From positions 1,488,001-1,552,000 of the forward strand of contig NZ_CP027665.1 of the NCBI RefSeq assembly GCF_003008555.2: a stretch of DNA of 64,000 bases, given 5' to 3'. Of this stretch, positions 53,781 through 63,393 are shown in pieces (the first letter of the stretch is position 1; every line of letters begins with the position of its first letter). The stretch is from Pukyongiella litopenaei (GTDB lineage Bacteria; Pseudomonadota; Alphaproteobacteria; Rhodobacterales; Rhodobacteraceae). The position numbers and the translations under genes were made by a program. The notes beneath the pieces are model-generated. The model did not search any database. It was not told the origin of the DNA and saw only the letters and a program-made list of their open reading frames with translations.

Positions 53781-54479
53781 ATGCGCCGCCTGTCTGCCAT
53801 CCTGCTGGCCTGCCTCACTCTGGCCTGCCTCGCCCCGGCCGGCCGCGCCGATGCCGGCGCCTGGCTGCAAGAGCAGGGGAAAACCTTCCTGTCGCTGGGC
53901 GGTAGCGCCTTTGGCAACCGCTATGTGCTGGAACAGGAATACCGGCTCTACGCCGAATACGGTGCCTGGCCGCGGCTGACGCTGGGGCTCGATGTCAACG
54001 AAAAGCCGCAACTGGTCGGGCACGCGCTGGCCTTTGCCCGCCTGCCGCTGCCATCGCCCTGGGAACAAACCAAACTCGCCGCCGAAATCGGCGCCGGCGT
54101 CCATCACCTCGAATATTACCTCGGCGAAACGCCCGAGTTTCATCCCATGTACAAGGCCACGCTGGCTCTCGGCCGGGGGTTCGAGATCCCGTGGGGCGGC
54201 GGCTGGTTCGCCTTTGATCTCGCCGCGGAACGGCGCGCCGGCCTGTCCGACCCGGTGTTCAAGCTCGATGCGACACTGGGCATGTCATCCGGCCCCCGTT
54301 TCAAGCCGCTGGTCCGGCTCGAAACATATCAGACGCGGGGCCAGCCGGTGGAATGGACGCTGAGGCCGGCGCTGATGTTCGACTGGTATCCGGGCCTCAC
54401 CTTCGTGCTCGGGCTCGAGGCGAAATCGGTCACACCGGAGGCCGTGGGCCTGTCACTGGACCTGTGGCGGCGGTTCTGA
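53781..54479 (+). CDS. Secreted or outer-membrane protein of unknown function (232 aa)
   Basis: The ATG at 53781 has GAGGAGGAA just upstream and starts a signal peptide, MRRLSAILLACLTLACLAPA. The mature sequence alternates hydrophobic and polar residues with aromatic ends in a beta-barrel-like way (KTFLSLGGSAFGNRYVL, YRLYAEYGAWPRLTLGLDV, FAFDLAAERR, TLRPALMFDWYPGLTFVLGLEAKS) and ends on Phe (DLWRRF), a common outer-membrane protein ending. This points to a small outer-membrane beta-barrel; the family is not recognised. Confidence 0.68.
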   Translation: MRRLSAILLACLTLACLAPAGRADAGAWLQEQGKTFLSLGGSAFGNRYVLEQEYRLYAEYGAWPRLTLGLDVNEKPQLVGHALAFARLPLPSPWEQTKLAAEIGAGVHHLEYYLGETPEFHPMYKATLALGRGFEIPWGGGWFAFDLAAERRAGLSDPVFKLDATLGMSSGPRFKPLVRLETYQTRGQPVEWTLRPALMFDWYPGLTFVLGLEAKSVTPEAVGLSLDLWRRF

Positions 54480-54501
54480 TCCGCCGCCACGGGATGCCGC
54501 C

Positions 54502-56790
54502 TCAGTCGTCGTCGATCCGCACCGTGACCAGGACCTTGCCCCTGACGGCCCTGGCCCAGACGAGGTTGACCTTGTCTTTCGCCGCTCCCTTGCCGGGGTC
54601 GGCATAGGGCATGTCGTGGTTCCGCGACCCGTTCGCGTCCTTGATCGCGCCCCGCGCGACAATCGATTCGACGTGACGCGCCTGCGCACCGAAGGGCAAC
54701 CGGTTATCGGTTCCGATGCTCCAGACCACGGCGTTGCTGTTCTGCCCGTGTTCGACCCGCAGCGGGTTGGCCGCCTGCTGGTCCACCGCGTGAAACGAAT
54801 TGCCGGTGAAGGTCACGTTCTTGAATTTCGAATAATCCAGATCGGCAAACGAGGTATCCACCCGCTCCACCCGGTCGATATTGCCATTGATGCTGCGGAA
54901 CCGGTTGCCGCTGATGTTGACACCGTTCAGGTAATGGCCCGTGCCATGCGGCTTGACCACGATATAGCTGAACCACGGCGCCACATCCCCCGACAGAAAG
55001 ATGTTGTCGGTGATGTTCATGGCGCTGAACGAATAGCCCGAAGTGAAACGCGGGGTCGCGTCGCGTTCATTGGTCCACTCGATGAAACAGTTGTCGATAT
55101 AGTTGCCGGTGATGGTGGCGCTAGTGTGGTTCGCGGCAATGATCAGCCCGGCGCTGCGAACCCCGTTGGCAACGCTGTCGCCCTGGAAGAAATGGTTGCC
55201 GATCACGACACTGTTGCCACCGGCCAGCAACGCGAAATGCCTGAACCGGGTGGCGCGGCAATTGCGCAGCTTCACATCGTTGGAATTGGCGTTGATCGCG
55301 ACTGTTACCCGTTGCGACACATCCTTGGCATCCTCGTCCGACAGGAACTGGCAGCGGTCGATCAGCATCCCCTGACACCCGCTTCCGATCGAGGTCACCC
55401 CACGGCTCTTGGGCCGGTTGATGAAACAGTCGCGCAGGTGGAAAATCGACCCGCCGCGGGCCAGCCGGATGCCGCTGGCGTAGCCCTGGCACTGCAGTTC
55501 GACATCCGCGATCACGAATTTCGACAGGCTGCTGAAACCCCTGAAATCGAGCATGTATTGGAAGTTTCGGAAATTGAAGTTCTGCCGTCCGGCCGCATCA
55601 TAAAGAGGCGCGTTCAGCGTAACCTCTCCGGCGCCGACATTGACCGATTTCACATAGATCTCGCGTCCGACGCCCGATCCGGTGACCTGCGCGCCAACCT
55701 GGATATTGGCCGCGTTGTTCACCGCGGTCAGCTTCCTGGAATCCGACGGGTTGTAGGTGGCGTAGGACTTGACCGAGTTGACGGACCAGTTCGAAGAGGA
55801 GGCCGCGACCAGCTGCCCGTTGCGGATCACCCGGCGCGTGGCATAGCTGGTCTTGTTCGGCACCGCCGCCTGCATGTCGATCGGGCCGGTCACGGTGATC
55901 TTTCGGCCGCACAGATCCAGCGATTCGTGGTCGGAGTTGTTCAGCAACGCCTGAAAGGCCTTCCGGAACGCCAGTTCCTCATCCTTGAAGGCCTCCGCAT
56001 AGGTGGCATAATCGAAGCTGCCCGTCAGCAGCAGCATCCTGGCGGTCGGCATGACGACCTTGCCCTCGAACCGCACCGGCACGTCGATGGTCACGTCCCT
56101 GTTCAGCCTGTAGGTTCCGCGCGGCACCAGCAGCGTGCGCCCATTCGCGGCCGCGTTCGCGGCGATGAATGCGGCGCTGTCATCGGTGCTGCCATCGCCC
56201 AGGGCGCCATAATCGCGCACGTCGATGACGCTGATCATCTGGCGGATGAACTCGTTCGTGACATCCCTGATCTCGATATCGTCGATCCGCACCACGCCGC
56301 CGCTGTCGCCGGTCAGATCCAGGCCGAAATGGCCATGATCGGCGTCAACGCCCCACGCCATGTCCACGCCCGCCCGCGCTCCGGTGCCCACGATCGCCGA
56401 CACTTGGACCACCTCGCCATAGCGCGACAGCGCCACCGACGGGCCGGTTTCGCCCACGCCGCCCAGATGCGCGCCGTTGCTCCTGCCCGCCCAGCCGGCA
56501 ATGCGCACCGATGGCAGGTTGCCGCTCATCGCCTTCACCCGTGCGGTGATGCGCAGGTAGCACCCCGGCAGGATCGGGGTTTTCTGCATGAACCGCAGCT
56601 TCTGCGTGGCCTCGGCTTTCAGCAGCTCGAGGCAGCCACCGAAATCCTGATCCGCCGGCACAAACGCCGCATTGGTCGAGCCGGAATAGGTGTCGGACCC
56701 CGGCGTCCCGTTCCCGCTCGACCATTGACCCAATCCAGCCTCGAACGCGGACGGCATCAGTGCAACGCCGCTGGTGATCGCCATGTTCAT
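54502..56790 (-). CDS. Right-handed beta-helix protein (pectate-lyase-like superfamily)
   Basis: A 762-residue protein without a signal peptide. Residues 1-185 are a jelly-roll-like carbohydrate-binding part (GLGQWSSGNGTPG...VVRIDDIEIRDV). From about residue 192, VIDVRDYGALGDGSTDDSAA followed by LLVPRGTYRLNRDVTID is the standard opening of a pectate-lyase-type (GH28-related) right-handed beta-helix, as in phage tail spikes. The remaining 500 residues repeat short strands with Asn ladders. Candidate roles are polysaccharide binding or cleavage, or a phage-derived spike. It stands alone, convergent with the gene at 53781, and no phage genes adjoin it. Confidence 0.8.
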   Translation of the reverse strand: MNMAITSGVALMPSAFEAGLGQWSSGNGTPGSDTYSGSTNAAFVPADQDFGGCLELLKAEATQKLRFMQKTPILPGCYLRITARVKAMSGNLPSVRIAGWAGRSNGAHLGGVGETGPSVALSRYGEVVQVSAIVGTGARAGVDMAWGVDADHGHFGLDLTGDSGGVVRIDDIEIRDVTNEFIRQMISVIDVRDYGALGDGSTDDSAAFIAANAAANGRTLLVPRGTYRLNRDVTIDVPVRFEGKVVMPTARMLLLTGSFDYATYAEAFKDEELAFRKAFQALLNNSDHESLDLCGRKITVTGPIDMQAAVPNKTSYATRRVIRNGQLVAASSSNWSVNSVKSYATYNPSDSRKLTAVNNAANIQVGAQVTGSGVGREIYVKSVNVGAGEVTLNAPLYDAAGRQNFNFRNFQYMLDFRGFSSLSKFVIADVELQCQGYASGIRLARGGSIFHLRDCFINRPKSRGVTSIGSGCQGMLIDRCQFLSDEDAKDVSQRVTVAINANSNDVKLRNCRATRFRHFALLAGGNSVVIGNHFFQGDSVANGVRSAGLIIAANHTSATITGNYIDNCFIEWTNERDATPRFTSGYSFSAMNITDNIFLSGDVAPWFSYIVVKPHGTGHYLNGVNISGNRFRSINGNIDRVERVDTSFADLDYSKFKNVTFTGNSFHAVDQQAANPLRVEHGQNSNAVVWSIGTDNRLPFGAQARHVESIVARGAIKDANGSRNHDMPYADPGKGAAKDKVNLVWARAVRGKVLVTVRIDDD

Positions 56791-57041
56791 CCCAATCCCT
56801 TTCCCAGTTCGCGCGCGGATCCCAGCAGACCCGGCATGAAGATCGTCCCGGCGCCGGACAGCCCCGAACGCGAGGAAAGGGAAGTAATACCGAACCGTTA
56901 AGGGGTTCTCACGGCACCGTCACGGTGCCCGTTGCGCACAGGCTGCACAGGCTGCACGGGCCGCGCGTCAGACACCGGGCCAGCCCTATCCGCAGGGTCG
57001 GGTCATTCGCCGGGCGCGGGCCGGTCCGTCAGGCCAGTCCG

Positions 57042-58616
57042 TCAGGCCAGTTCGCCCGCCAGCGCCGCGTCGATCAGCGCCACGGTTTCATCCACCCCGT
57101 AGAGCGCGATGAACCCGCCGAACCGCGGCCCCTGGCTGGCGCCGAGCAGCACCTCATAAAGCGCCTTGAACCAGTCGCGCAGCGGGTCGAACCGGTCGCG
57201 GCCCACGGCATAGACCACCGATTGCAGCGCCTCGTCATCCAACGCACCGTCATAGCGCGCCAGGTCGCCGCGCAGCGCCTCCAGCGCCTCGCGTTCCAGG
57301 TCGGTCGGCGCGCGGTAAACCCTTGTCGGCTTTACAAAATCGTTGAAATACCGCACCGCGCATTCCGCCGCCGCATCCATGTCGGGATTGTTCTCGGGCG
57401 TGGCTTCGGGGGCGTAGCGGTTGATGAACCCCCACAGCCGTTCCCTGTTCTCGGCCCCGGATACGGACGCCAGGTTCAACAGCATCGCGAACGGCACCAG
57501 CATGTTCGATTCCGGCACCTGGCCGCCATGGATATGCCAGACCGGGTTATTCAGCCGTGCCTTCTCATCCTGCTCCGGATAGGCCCGCAACTGCTGGTGA
57601 TACTCGTCCACTGCCTTGGGTATCACGTCGAAATAGAGCCGCTTGGCGGTCTTGGGTTTCTGGTACATGAAATAGGACAGGCTCTCGCTGCTGGCATAGG
57701 TCAGCCACTCGTCGATGCTGACCCCGTTGCCCGAGGATTTCGAGATCTTCTGCCCGTTCTCATCGAGAAACAGCTCATAGGTGAAATGCTCGGGCGCCGG
57801 CGCGCCCAGCGCCCGGCAGATGCCGTCATAGATCGGCGTGTTGGTGGAATGGTCCTTGCCATACATCTCGAAATCGACGCCCAGCGCCGCCCAGCGAGCG
57901 CCGAAATCGGGCTTCCACTGCAATTTCACGTTGCCGCCGGTGACCGGCAGCGTCCATTCGCGCCCGTCCTCGTCGTCGAAGGTGACGGTGCCGTCCCCGG
58001 CGTTCACCTCCTTCATCGGAACATAGAGCACCCGGCCGGTTTCGGGATGGATCGGCAGGAAGATCGAATAGGTCTGCCGGCGCTCTTCGCGCAGGCTCTT
58101 CAGCATGATCTTCATGATGTCGTCATAGCGTTCGGCGGCACGCAGCAGCACGTCGTCGAACTGGCCCGAGCGGTAGAATTCGGTGGCGCTCACGAACTCG
58201 TAGTCGAACCCGAACGTATCGAGAAACCGCCGCAGCATCGCGTTGTTGTGGTCGCCGAAACTGTCATGGGTGCCGAACGGGTCCGGCACGCTGGTCAGCG
58301 GCTTTTGCAAATGTTCGGCCAGCATGTCGCGATTCGGCACGTTGCCGGGCACCTTGCGCATCCCGTCGAGATCGTCCGAGAAACAGATCAGCCGGGTGGG
58401 AATATCGCTGATCTCGGCAAAGGCGCGGCGGATCATGGTGGTGCGCAGCACCTCGCCGAAGGTGCCGATATGCGGCAGACCGCTGGGCCCATAGCCGGTT
58501 TCGAACAGCACATAGCCCTTTTCGGGCGGCCCATTGCGATACCGTTTCAACACCCGGCGCGCTTCCTCGAAAGGCCAGGCCTTGGACGCAAGGGCGGTAT
58601 CGCGCAACTGGGTCAT
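57042..58616 (-). CDS. lysS: Lysyl-tRNA synthetase, class I
   Basis: A 524-residue class I LysRS, the archaeal-type enzyme used by many alphaproteobacteria in place of the class II form. The HIGH motif is in [16 protein letters not shown] near residue 42 and the KMSKS loop is KISKSSGNG near residue 288. [20 protein letters not shown] lies in the catalytic core. The C-terminal helical anticodon-binding domain is complete. It charges tRNA-Lys in the cytoplasm. A 57-98 base-wide region downstream has short CACAGGCTG repeats but no convincing terminator. Confidence 0.96.
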   Translation of the reverse strand: MTQLRDTALASKAWPFEEARRVLKRYRNGPPEKGYVLFETGYGPSGLPHIGTFGEVLRTTMIRRAFAEISDIPTRLICFSDDLDGMRKVPGNVPNRDMLAEHLQKPLTSVPDPFGTHDSFGDHNNAMLRRFLDTFGFDYEFVSATEFYRSGQFDDVLLRAAERYDDIMKIMLKSLREERRQTYSIFLPIHPETGRVLYVPMKEVNAGDGTVTFDDEDGREWTLPVTGGNVKLQWKPDFGARWAALGVDFEMYGKDHSTNTPIYDGICRALGAPAPEHFTYELFLDENGQKISKSSGNGVSIDEWLTYASSESLSYFMYQKPKTAKRLYFDVIPKAVDEYHQQLRAYPEQDEKARLNNPVWHIHGGQVPESNMLVPFAMLLNLASVSGAENRERLWGFINRYAPEATPENNPDMDAAAECAVRYFNDFVKPTRVYRAPTDLEREALEALRGDLARYDGALDDEALQSVVYAVGRDRFDPLRDWFKALYEVLLGASQGPRFGGFIALYGVDETVALIDAALAGELA

Positions 58617-58729
58617 GTCGTTCTCCGGGATCTGGCCGCTGCGGCGCGGCGATGCGCCGCTACCTATTGTGCCGGGGCTGAGCCGTCAATAATCTGCACG
58701 GCAACGGAACTTCCCGAAAGGCCAGCACC

Positions 58730-59152
58730 TTGAGCAACTCAGACACCCATGTGCTTTCCGCGCAGGACTGCCTCGTGGCCGTGATGGTCACCGTATCCGC
58801 CTCCGACGAGAACATCCGCACCTCGGAACTGGTCAAGATCCAGTCGGCGGTCAACAACCTGCCGATCTTTGCCGAATACGATATCGACCGCATGAACGTG
58901 GTGTCGCAGATCGTCTTCGACCTGATCGAACAGGAGGACGGGCTCGACGCGCTGTTCGGGCTGATCCGCGAAAACCTGCCGGAGCGGCTCTATGAAACCG
59001 CCTATGCGCTGGCCTGCGACGTGGCCGCCGCCGATGGCAAGGTCGCGGGGCCGGAAAACCGGCTGCTGGAAGAGATGCGGTACGAACTGAATATCGACCG
59101 GCTGCACGCCGCGGCGATCGAACGCGGCGCGCGGGCGCGGCACCTGACCTGA
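58730..59152 (+). CDS. TerB-like (tellurite resistance) domain protein
   Basis: A 140-residue helical protein of the TerB family with SAQDCLVAVMVTVSASDENIRTSELVKIQ near the start and a second, related helical repeat (YALACDVAAADGKVAGPENRLLEEMRYEL), both with the acidic D.x.(I/V)...E pattern that can bind metal. The start is a TTG at 58730, since no ATG precedes the domain; GAAAGG lies about 9 bases upstream. Members act in stress responses with no defined enzymatic activity. Divergent from lysS. Confidence 0.85.
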   Translation: MSNSDTHVLSAQDCLVAVMVTVSASDENIRTSELVKIQSAVNNLPIFAEYDIDRMNVVSQIVFDLIEQEDGLDALFGLIRENLPERLYETAYALACDVAAADGKVAGPENRLLEEMRYELNIDRLHAAAIERGARARHLT

Positions 59153-59163
59153 ATGGCCTGCGG

Positions 59164-60660
59164 CTAGCTGCCGTAGATCGTGCCCCAGCGCTCCAGCAGC
59201 CGGGCCTGCAACATCCGCGCCCGGCTGTTCCACTCGCGGGCGCCCTCGGGCCGTTCGCGGTCGGCGCGCGCGATGCGGGCGCGGCGTTCCATGTCGGCGG
59301 TAAAGATGGCAAAGGCCATTTCCCGCCCGTCCGCGGCGGTGAGAAATCCGCCCAGCCCGGACACGAAGTTGAGCGTGCCGGTCTTGGCGTCCACCTTGAC
59401 CGGATGGTCGTCGACGATGCGGCCGTGGCGGTCGCGCATTCCGATCGGTTTCAGCAGCGGCCGCAGGATACCCGACTTGCGGGCCTGCAGCAGCGCGGCC
59501 ACGAGATCGTTGGGCGTCATCCGGGACGCATCGCCCAGCCCCGAATGATCGGCCAGCGCGGTCCCGGTCATGCCATACCGCCGTGCCGCCCATGCGCTCA
59601 TCCGCGCCGCCGAGGCCTTAAGGGTCTCGGGACGCCCCCCCAGCGCCACGCTCGCCGAAAGCCCCACCATCTCGGCGGTGATGTTGGTCGAGAATTTCAG
59701 CATGTTCTTCAGCATCGGGCGCAGCTCCTGCGACCGGTGCCGCACGAGCTCCTCGGTGCCCTCGGGCAGCCAGGTGATCACCCGTGCGGGCTCCAGCACG
59801 ATGCCATGCGACCGCGCAAGCGTGCGGAACACGTCCCCGGCATACAGCGCCGGCTTGCGCACCGGCAGCCACCGCGCGCCGCCATCGCCCAGCGCCGCCG
59901 AAGCCACGGTCCAGCGATCCGCGTCGCCACCGTTGGCATAGGTATAGACCGGCATCTTGCGCGGCCTGATCTGCATGCTGGCCATCTGCACATCCGGCCG
60001 GTAACGCCCGGTGCGCGCGTCCATGGTGACAGAATACCCCTCGCCCGCGCGTTTCCATTCGAAATGCACCCGGTTGAAGTTCAGCGCGATACCCGACACC
60101 GCCGGGCTATAGGCCAGCTGATCGGGCTGGCCCGGGTCGATACTGCGAACATGCGGCAGCATCCCGTCATGCACCAGGAACGCGCCGCGCACCTCGCCGA
60201 TACCCGCCTCTTTCAGCGCCGCGGCCATCGCCGCCAGATCGTCGGTCACCAGCACCGGGTCGCCACCGCCCGACAGGATCAGGTCACCTTGCAGAACACC
60301 ATTCTCGACCGGCCCGTTCGCCAGCAGCCGGGTGGAAAACCGGTGATCGGCTCCCAGCACGTCGAGCGCATAGAGCGCGGTCAGCGTCTTGGCCACGCTG
60401 GCCGGCGGCAGCCCCGCGTCACCGGACGCGCTCTCCAGCATCTTGCCGGTTTCGACATCGGCCACCGAACAGGCCACGGCACCGGGCAACCCGAACCGCG
60501 CGATCAGCCCCTCGATCCCACCGGCGGCCCTTGCGGCAAATCCCGCACCGCGCGCATGGGGGCGCAGCGACATCTCGGGCGCGCGCGCCCAGCCCGGCCC
60601 GGCCAGCGCCAGCGCGCCCAGCCCGCCCAGAAAACCCCGCCGCGTGGTGTTACCCGTCAT
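59164..60660 (-). CDS. dacB: D-alanyl-D-alanine carboxypeptidase/endopeptidase (PBP4-like) with Tat-type signal
   Basis: A 498-residue member of peptidase family S13, which trims or cleaves peptidoglycan cross-links. The start at 60660 gives a twin-arginine signal, NTTRRGFLGGLGALALAG, which is unusual compared with the Sec signal of E. coli DacB. The active site is complete: PPASVAKTLTALYAL (SxxK), KFSTNITAEMVG (SxN) and DAKTGTLNFVSG (KTG). A large insertion between the first two motifs is normal for PBP4. The longer upstream in-frame sequence is antisense to the DMT gene and is not coding. Confidence 0.92.
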   Translation of the reverse strand: MTGNTTRRGFLGGLGALALAGPGWARAPEMSLRPHARGAGFAARAAGGIEGLIARFGLPGAVACSVADVETGKMLESASGDAGLPPASVAKTLTALYALDVLGADHRFSTRLLANGPVENGVLQGDLILSGGGDPVLVTDDLAAMAAALKEAGIGEVRGAFLVHDGMLPHVRSIDPGQPDQLAYSPAVSGIALNFNRVHFEWKRAGEGYSVTMDARTGRYRPDVQMASMQIRPRKMPVYTYANGGDADRWTVASAALGDGGARWLPVRKPALYAGDVFRTLARSHGIVLEPARVITWLPEGTEELVRHRSQELRPMLKNMLKFSTNITAEMVGLSASVALGGRPETLKASAARMSAWAARRYGMTGTALADHSGLGDASRMTPNDLVAALLQARKSGILRPLLKPIGMRDRHGRIVDDHPVKVDAKTGTLNFVSGLGGFLTAADGREMAFAIFTADMERRARIARADRERPEGAREWNSRARMLQARLLERWGTIYGS

Positions 60661-60747
60661 GGCCGCACTTAACCCCAGCTTGCATCGCGGGACAAGCATA
60701 CATCCGGCCGGGTTCCTCTGTCTGCACGGGGGTGATAATGGCGACGC

Positions 60748-61575
60748 ATGGGGCAGGCGGTCATTCTCATGTTCATTGCCATGTCGATGATCCCTGCCGG
60801 GGATCTCGCGGGCAAGCTGCTGACCGGCGGGCATGGTGTCGCGCCCGCCTTTGTCGGCTGGTCGCGCTTTGCGCTGGGGACGCTGATGATCCTGCCGTTT
60901 CTCGGCCGGATACCCTGGCGCCTGCTGCGCGACTGGCGGATATGGCTGCGGGCCATGTTTCTCGCCGGCGGCATCCTGTCGATCCAGACCGCGCTGCGCA
61001 CCGCCCCGATGGCCGATGTGTTCGCCGCCTTCTTCATCGGCCCGATGGTCAGCTTTGCGCTGTCCGTCCTTTTCCTGCGCGAACCGGTCGGACCGCTGCG
61101 CGTTGCGTTGATGGGGCTGGGGTTTGCAGGCGTTCTGCTGGTCGCACGCCCCGGCTTCGGCGGCGCGCCGGGCATCGGCTGGGCGCTGCTGGCGGGGCTG
61201 TTCTACGGGGCCTATCTCACCGCATCGCGCTGGCTGGCGCATCTGGGCACCGCGCGGGGGCTGAGCTTTACCCAGTTGCTGCTGGGCGCGGTTCTGCTGG
61301 CACCCGTCGGCCTGCCGCAAACACCCCCGCTGACCGCGCCGGTGATCGTCCTGACCCTGGCCAGCGCCGGTTTTTCGATGCTCGGCAACATGCTGCTGAT
61401 CGTCGCCTATGCCCGCGCGCCGGCATCGCGGATGGCGCCGCTGGTCTATTTCCAGCTCATCGCGGCGACCGGGCTGGGCTGGATCGCCTTCGGCGATCTG
61501 CCCGACGCGCTGACCTGGGCCGGGCTAGCGCTGGTGATCGGAGCCGGGCTGATCTCGGCCATGTTGCGGCGCTGA
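60748..61575 (+). CDS. DMT-superfamily (EamA) transporter
   Basis: A 275-residue inner membrane protein with about ten hydrophobic helices in two EamA repeats: [15 protein letters not shown]...IFF-like segments, [28 protein letters not shown] in the first half and [24 protein letters not shown] in the second. The family exports amino acids, nucleotide-like compounds or drugs; the substrate is unknown. Its 3' end overlaps the convergent nadD gene by 51 bases. The gene is divergent from dacB. Confidence 0.9.
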   Translation: MGQAVILMFIAMSMIPAGDLAGKLLTGGHGVAPAFVGWSRFALGTLMILPFLGRIPWRLLRDWRIWLRAMFLAGGILSIQTALRTAPMADVFAAFFIGPMVSFALSVLFLREPVGPLRVALMGLGFAGVLLVARPGFGGAPGIGWALLAGLFYGAYLTASRWLAHLGTARGLSFTQLLLGAVLLAPVGLPQTPPLTAPVIVLTLASAGFSMLGNMLLIVAYARAPASRMAPLVYFQLIAATGLGWIAFGDLPDALTWAGLALVIGAGLISAMLRR

Positions 61576-62169
61576 CCAGCCGCCACGGGCCCGGATGGCG
61601 GTCGAGCTTTCATGCGTCATCGGAACGTTCACGAAACACCATGCCGGTGGGGACGACTGCGCCAGCAGATGCGCCGCCGGGCCGTCCAGCCGGGCATGGG
61701 CATAGATCCGCGCCGCCGGGGACATCCGCGCCGCAATCCGGTCGCCGGGCCGGGCCAGCACGCCCACCGGCACCGTTTCCATGATCGACCGCCAGTTCTG
61801 CCAGCGATGCAGCTGGACCAGGTTGTCGGCCCCCATCAGCCAGACGAACCGTACCCCCCGATACCGCGCCCGCAGCGCCGCCAGCGTGTCGGCGGTGGCG
61901 CGGGTTCCCAGCCGCGCCTCGATATCGGTGATCTCGACACGCGGATGCCGCATCAGCGCCTGCGCCGCCGCCATCCGCGCCTCCAGCGGCGCGGGGCCGC
62001 GAGCCTTCAACGGGTTGCCGGGGCTGACCAGCCACCAGACGCGATCCAGCCCGAACCGCTTCAGCGCCTCGCGCGTGACATGCACATGACCGGCATGGGG
62101 CGGGTCGAACGACCCGCCGAACAGCCCCACGGTCATGCCGGCGCGGGCGAACGGAACGACATGACGCAT
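61525..62169 (-). CDS. nadD: Nicotinate-nucleotide adenylyltransferase
   Basis: A 214-residue enzyme making nicotinic acid adenine dinucleotide from NaMN and ATP. The nucleotidyltransferase motif is [19 protein letters not shown] (GxFxPxHxGH), [21 protein letters not shown] carries the NPxK contact, and [16 protein letters not shown] is the C-terminal SSTxIR motif. The GAGAGG upstream supports the ATG at 62169. The C-terminus overlaps the convergent DMT gene by 51 bases. With PncA and PncB it completes the nicotinamide-to-NaAD route. Confidence 0.94.
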   Translation of the reverse strand: MRHVVPFARAGMTVGLFGGSFDPPHAGHVHVTREALKRFGLDRVWWLVSPGNPLKARGPAPLEARMAAAQALMRHPRVEITDIEARLGTRATADTLAALRARYRGVRFVWLMGADNLVQLHRWQNWRSIMETVPVGVLARPGDRIAARMSPAARIYAHARLDGPAAHLLAQSSPPAWCFVNVPMTHESSTAIRARGGWSAPQHGRDQPGSDHQR

Positions 62170-62286
62170 CTCAGCCTCTCCCAGTGGCGCCTTTCATGAG
62201 CCGGGCCGGCGGGAATGTCCATATTCGCGCAGGGAAACGGGCGGTAACCGCCGCCCGTCCCGTGTTGTTGAAAGCGCAGGAACGCC

Positions 62287-62814
62287 TCAATGATGCGCCT
62301 GGCCGCCCTCGATGATCTCGAGCCCCGGCGCGGGGCCGTCGATGTCATGGCTGTCCTGACCGGCGGCGGGCCGGTTCACCCATTCCTCGCGCCCGTCGGC
62401 ACATTCCTGCACCGTCGGGAAATAGATCACCTGCCCCGGCACCACCGAGGCGTCGATCCACGCCTTGAACACGAACTCGTCGTAATGCGCGTCGGGCAGC
62501 TCGCCGCTCCAGCTGATCTGCGTGACGCCCGCCGTCATCGGGGTCCCGAAATAGTCGTATTCGTGTTCTTAATCTCCGGTCACGGTCTCCAGCGTCCAAC
62601 CCGCCTTGGGCATCGGCTTGACCGCGATCACGCCTTCGGGGATGTCGATCCGCACGATCAGCGTCGCCTGCCCGTCGCAGCCATGGCCGATCCGCATCAC
62701 CCCCTTGTAGCCGCCGCCCGCGGCGGTCTTCTGGGTTTCGAGCGATGCGTGACCAAAGACCGGCGCAGCAAGCGTGGTTGCGGCAAGCAGCGCCGCCAGT
62801 TTCACAAGTTTCAT
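62287..62814 (-). pseudogene. YcnI/DUF1775 family copper-type protein, interrupted by a nonsense codon
   Basis: The frame starts with a signal peptide (MKLVKLAALLAATTLAAPVFG) followed by HASLETQKTAAGGGYKGVMRIGHGC, the metal-binding N-terminal region of YcnI-like periplasmic proteins (mature N-terminal His). A TAA at 62569-62571 (context GGA GAT TAA GAA) stops translation after 81 codons. The same frame continues with EHEYDYFGTPMTAGVTQISWSGELPDAHYDEFVF and ends at 62287 in HH, matching the rest of the domain. A Tyr is expected at or near the stop. Either a recent point mutation or a sequencing error. Its partner DUF2946-like gene lies 68 bases upstream. Confidence 0.8.
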
Positions 62815-62882
62815 TGATTTCAGTCCTGTCAGAGATATCCGGCCACCGCCCCGCAGAGCGATGGGTTTGAAGAAGTCGGTTT

Positions 62883-63242
62883 TCAGACAGGGCGCGGCGG
62901 TGCGCGGGCCGGTGGTGTCCGGCCATATGAGGGCGTGGCGAGCCGCCCGCTTGCGTCCGGGCGGCGCGTCGCTTGCGGCTCCAGCACCATCGGCATCGGC
63001 GGGCAGAGCAGCCCGGGCAGCGCCACGATCTCGGCGACCCGGCACCAGGGGCAGTCGCGGGCCGCGATGGCATCCCCGGCACCGCCGGCACCGCAGATAT
63101 CGGCCAGATCGTATCCGGCCGATGCCGGCCCCAGCGCCGCCGCGGTGCGGGCCGCCGAATGCGCGGACCCGACACCGGCGAAATCCAGCGCCGCGAACAG
63201 CACGAAGGCGGCCATCAGTCGTCGTGGCAGGTTCAGGTTCAT
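62883..63242 (-). CDS. DUF2946-like small exported protein
   Basis: A 119-residue protein starting at 63242 after GAGGAG. It has a signal peptide or anchor (RRLMAAFVLFAALDFAGVGSA), a short mature region with DICGAGGAG, a CPWC pair (AARDCPWCRVAEIVALPG) and a Pro/Arg-rich tail. The size and CxxC layout resemble DUF2946 proteins, which often accompany copper genes. It is in a probable operon with the YcnI-type gene, so both may act in copper handling in the envelope. The domain assignment is moderate. Confidence 0.65.
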   Translation of the reverse strand: MNLNLPRRLMAAFVLFAALDFAGVGSAHSAARTAAALGPASAGYDLADICGAGGAGDAIAARDCPWCRVAEIVALPGLLCPPMPMVLEPQATRRPDASGRLATPSYGRTPPARAPPRPV

Positions 63243-63393
63243 CCCGGCTCCTCGGGCGACGGTATGCCATGCCGACCGGCGCCCCGCCAGCCGAAAGGCG
63301 CAGCGCCCGCATGACGCAGCATCGCGATTGCCCCCGCGTCGCGGCTTCGCTATCAAGCCCGGTGACATTGACCCGGACAGAACAGGAAGAACC

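Noticed and set aside
54502-56790. Prophage tail-spike locus
   Set aside because: Only one beta-helix protein is present, with no other phage structural, lysis or integration genes beside it.
54616-56901. A 761-codon plus-strand frame opposite the beta-helix gene
   Set aside because: Low-complexity Arg/His/Pro composition and no recognisable domain; antisense shadow.
60661-61320. N-terminal extension of the DacB-like protein
   Set aside because: The extension is antisense to the DMT transporter, is Gln/Arg-rich, and would bury the Tat signal in the middle of the protein.
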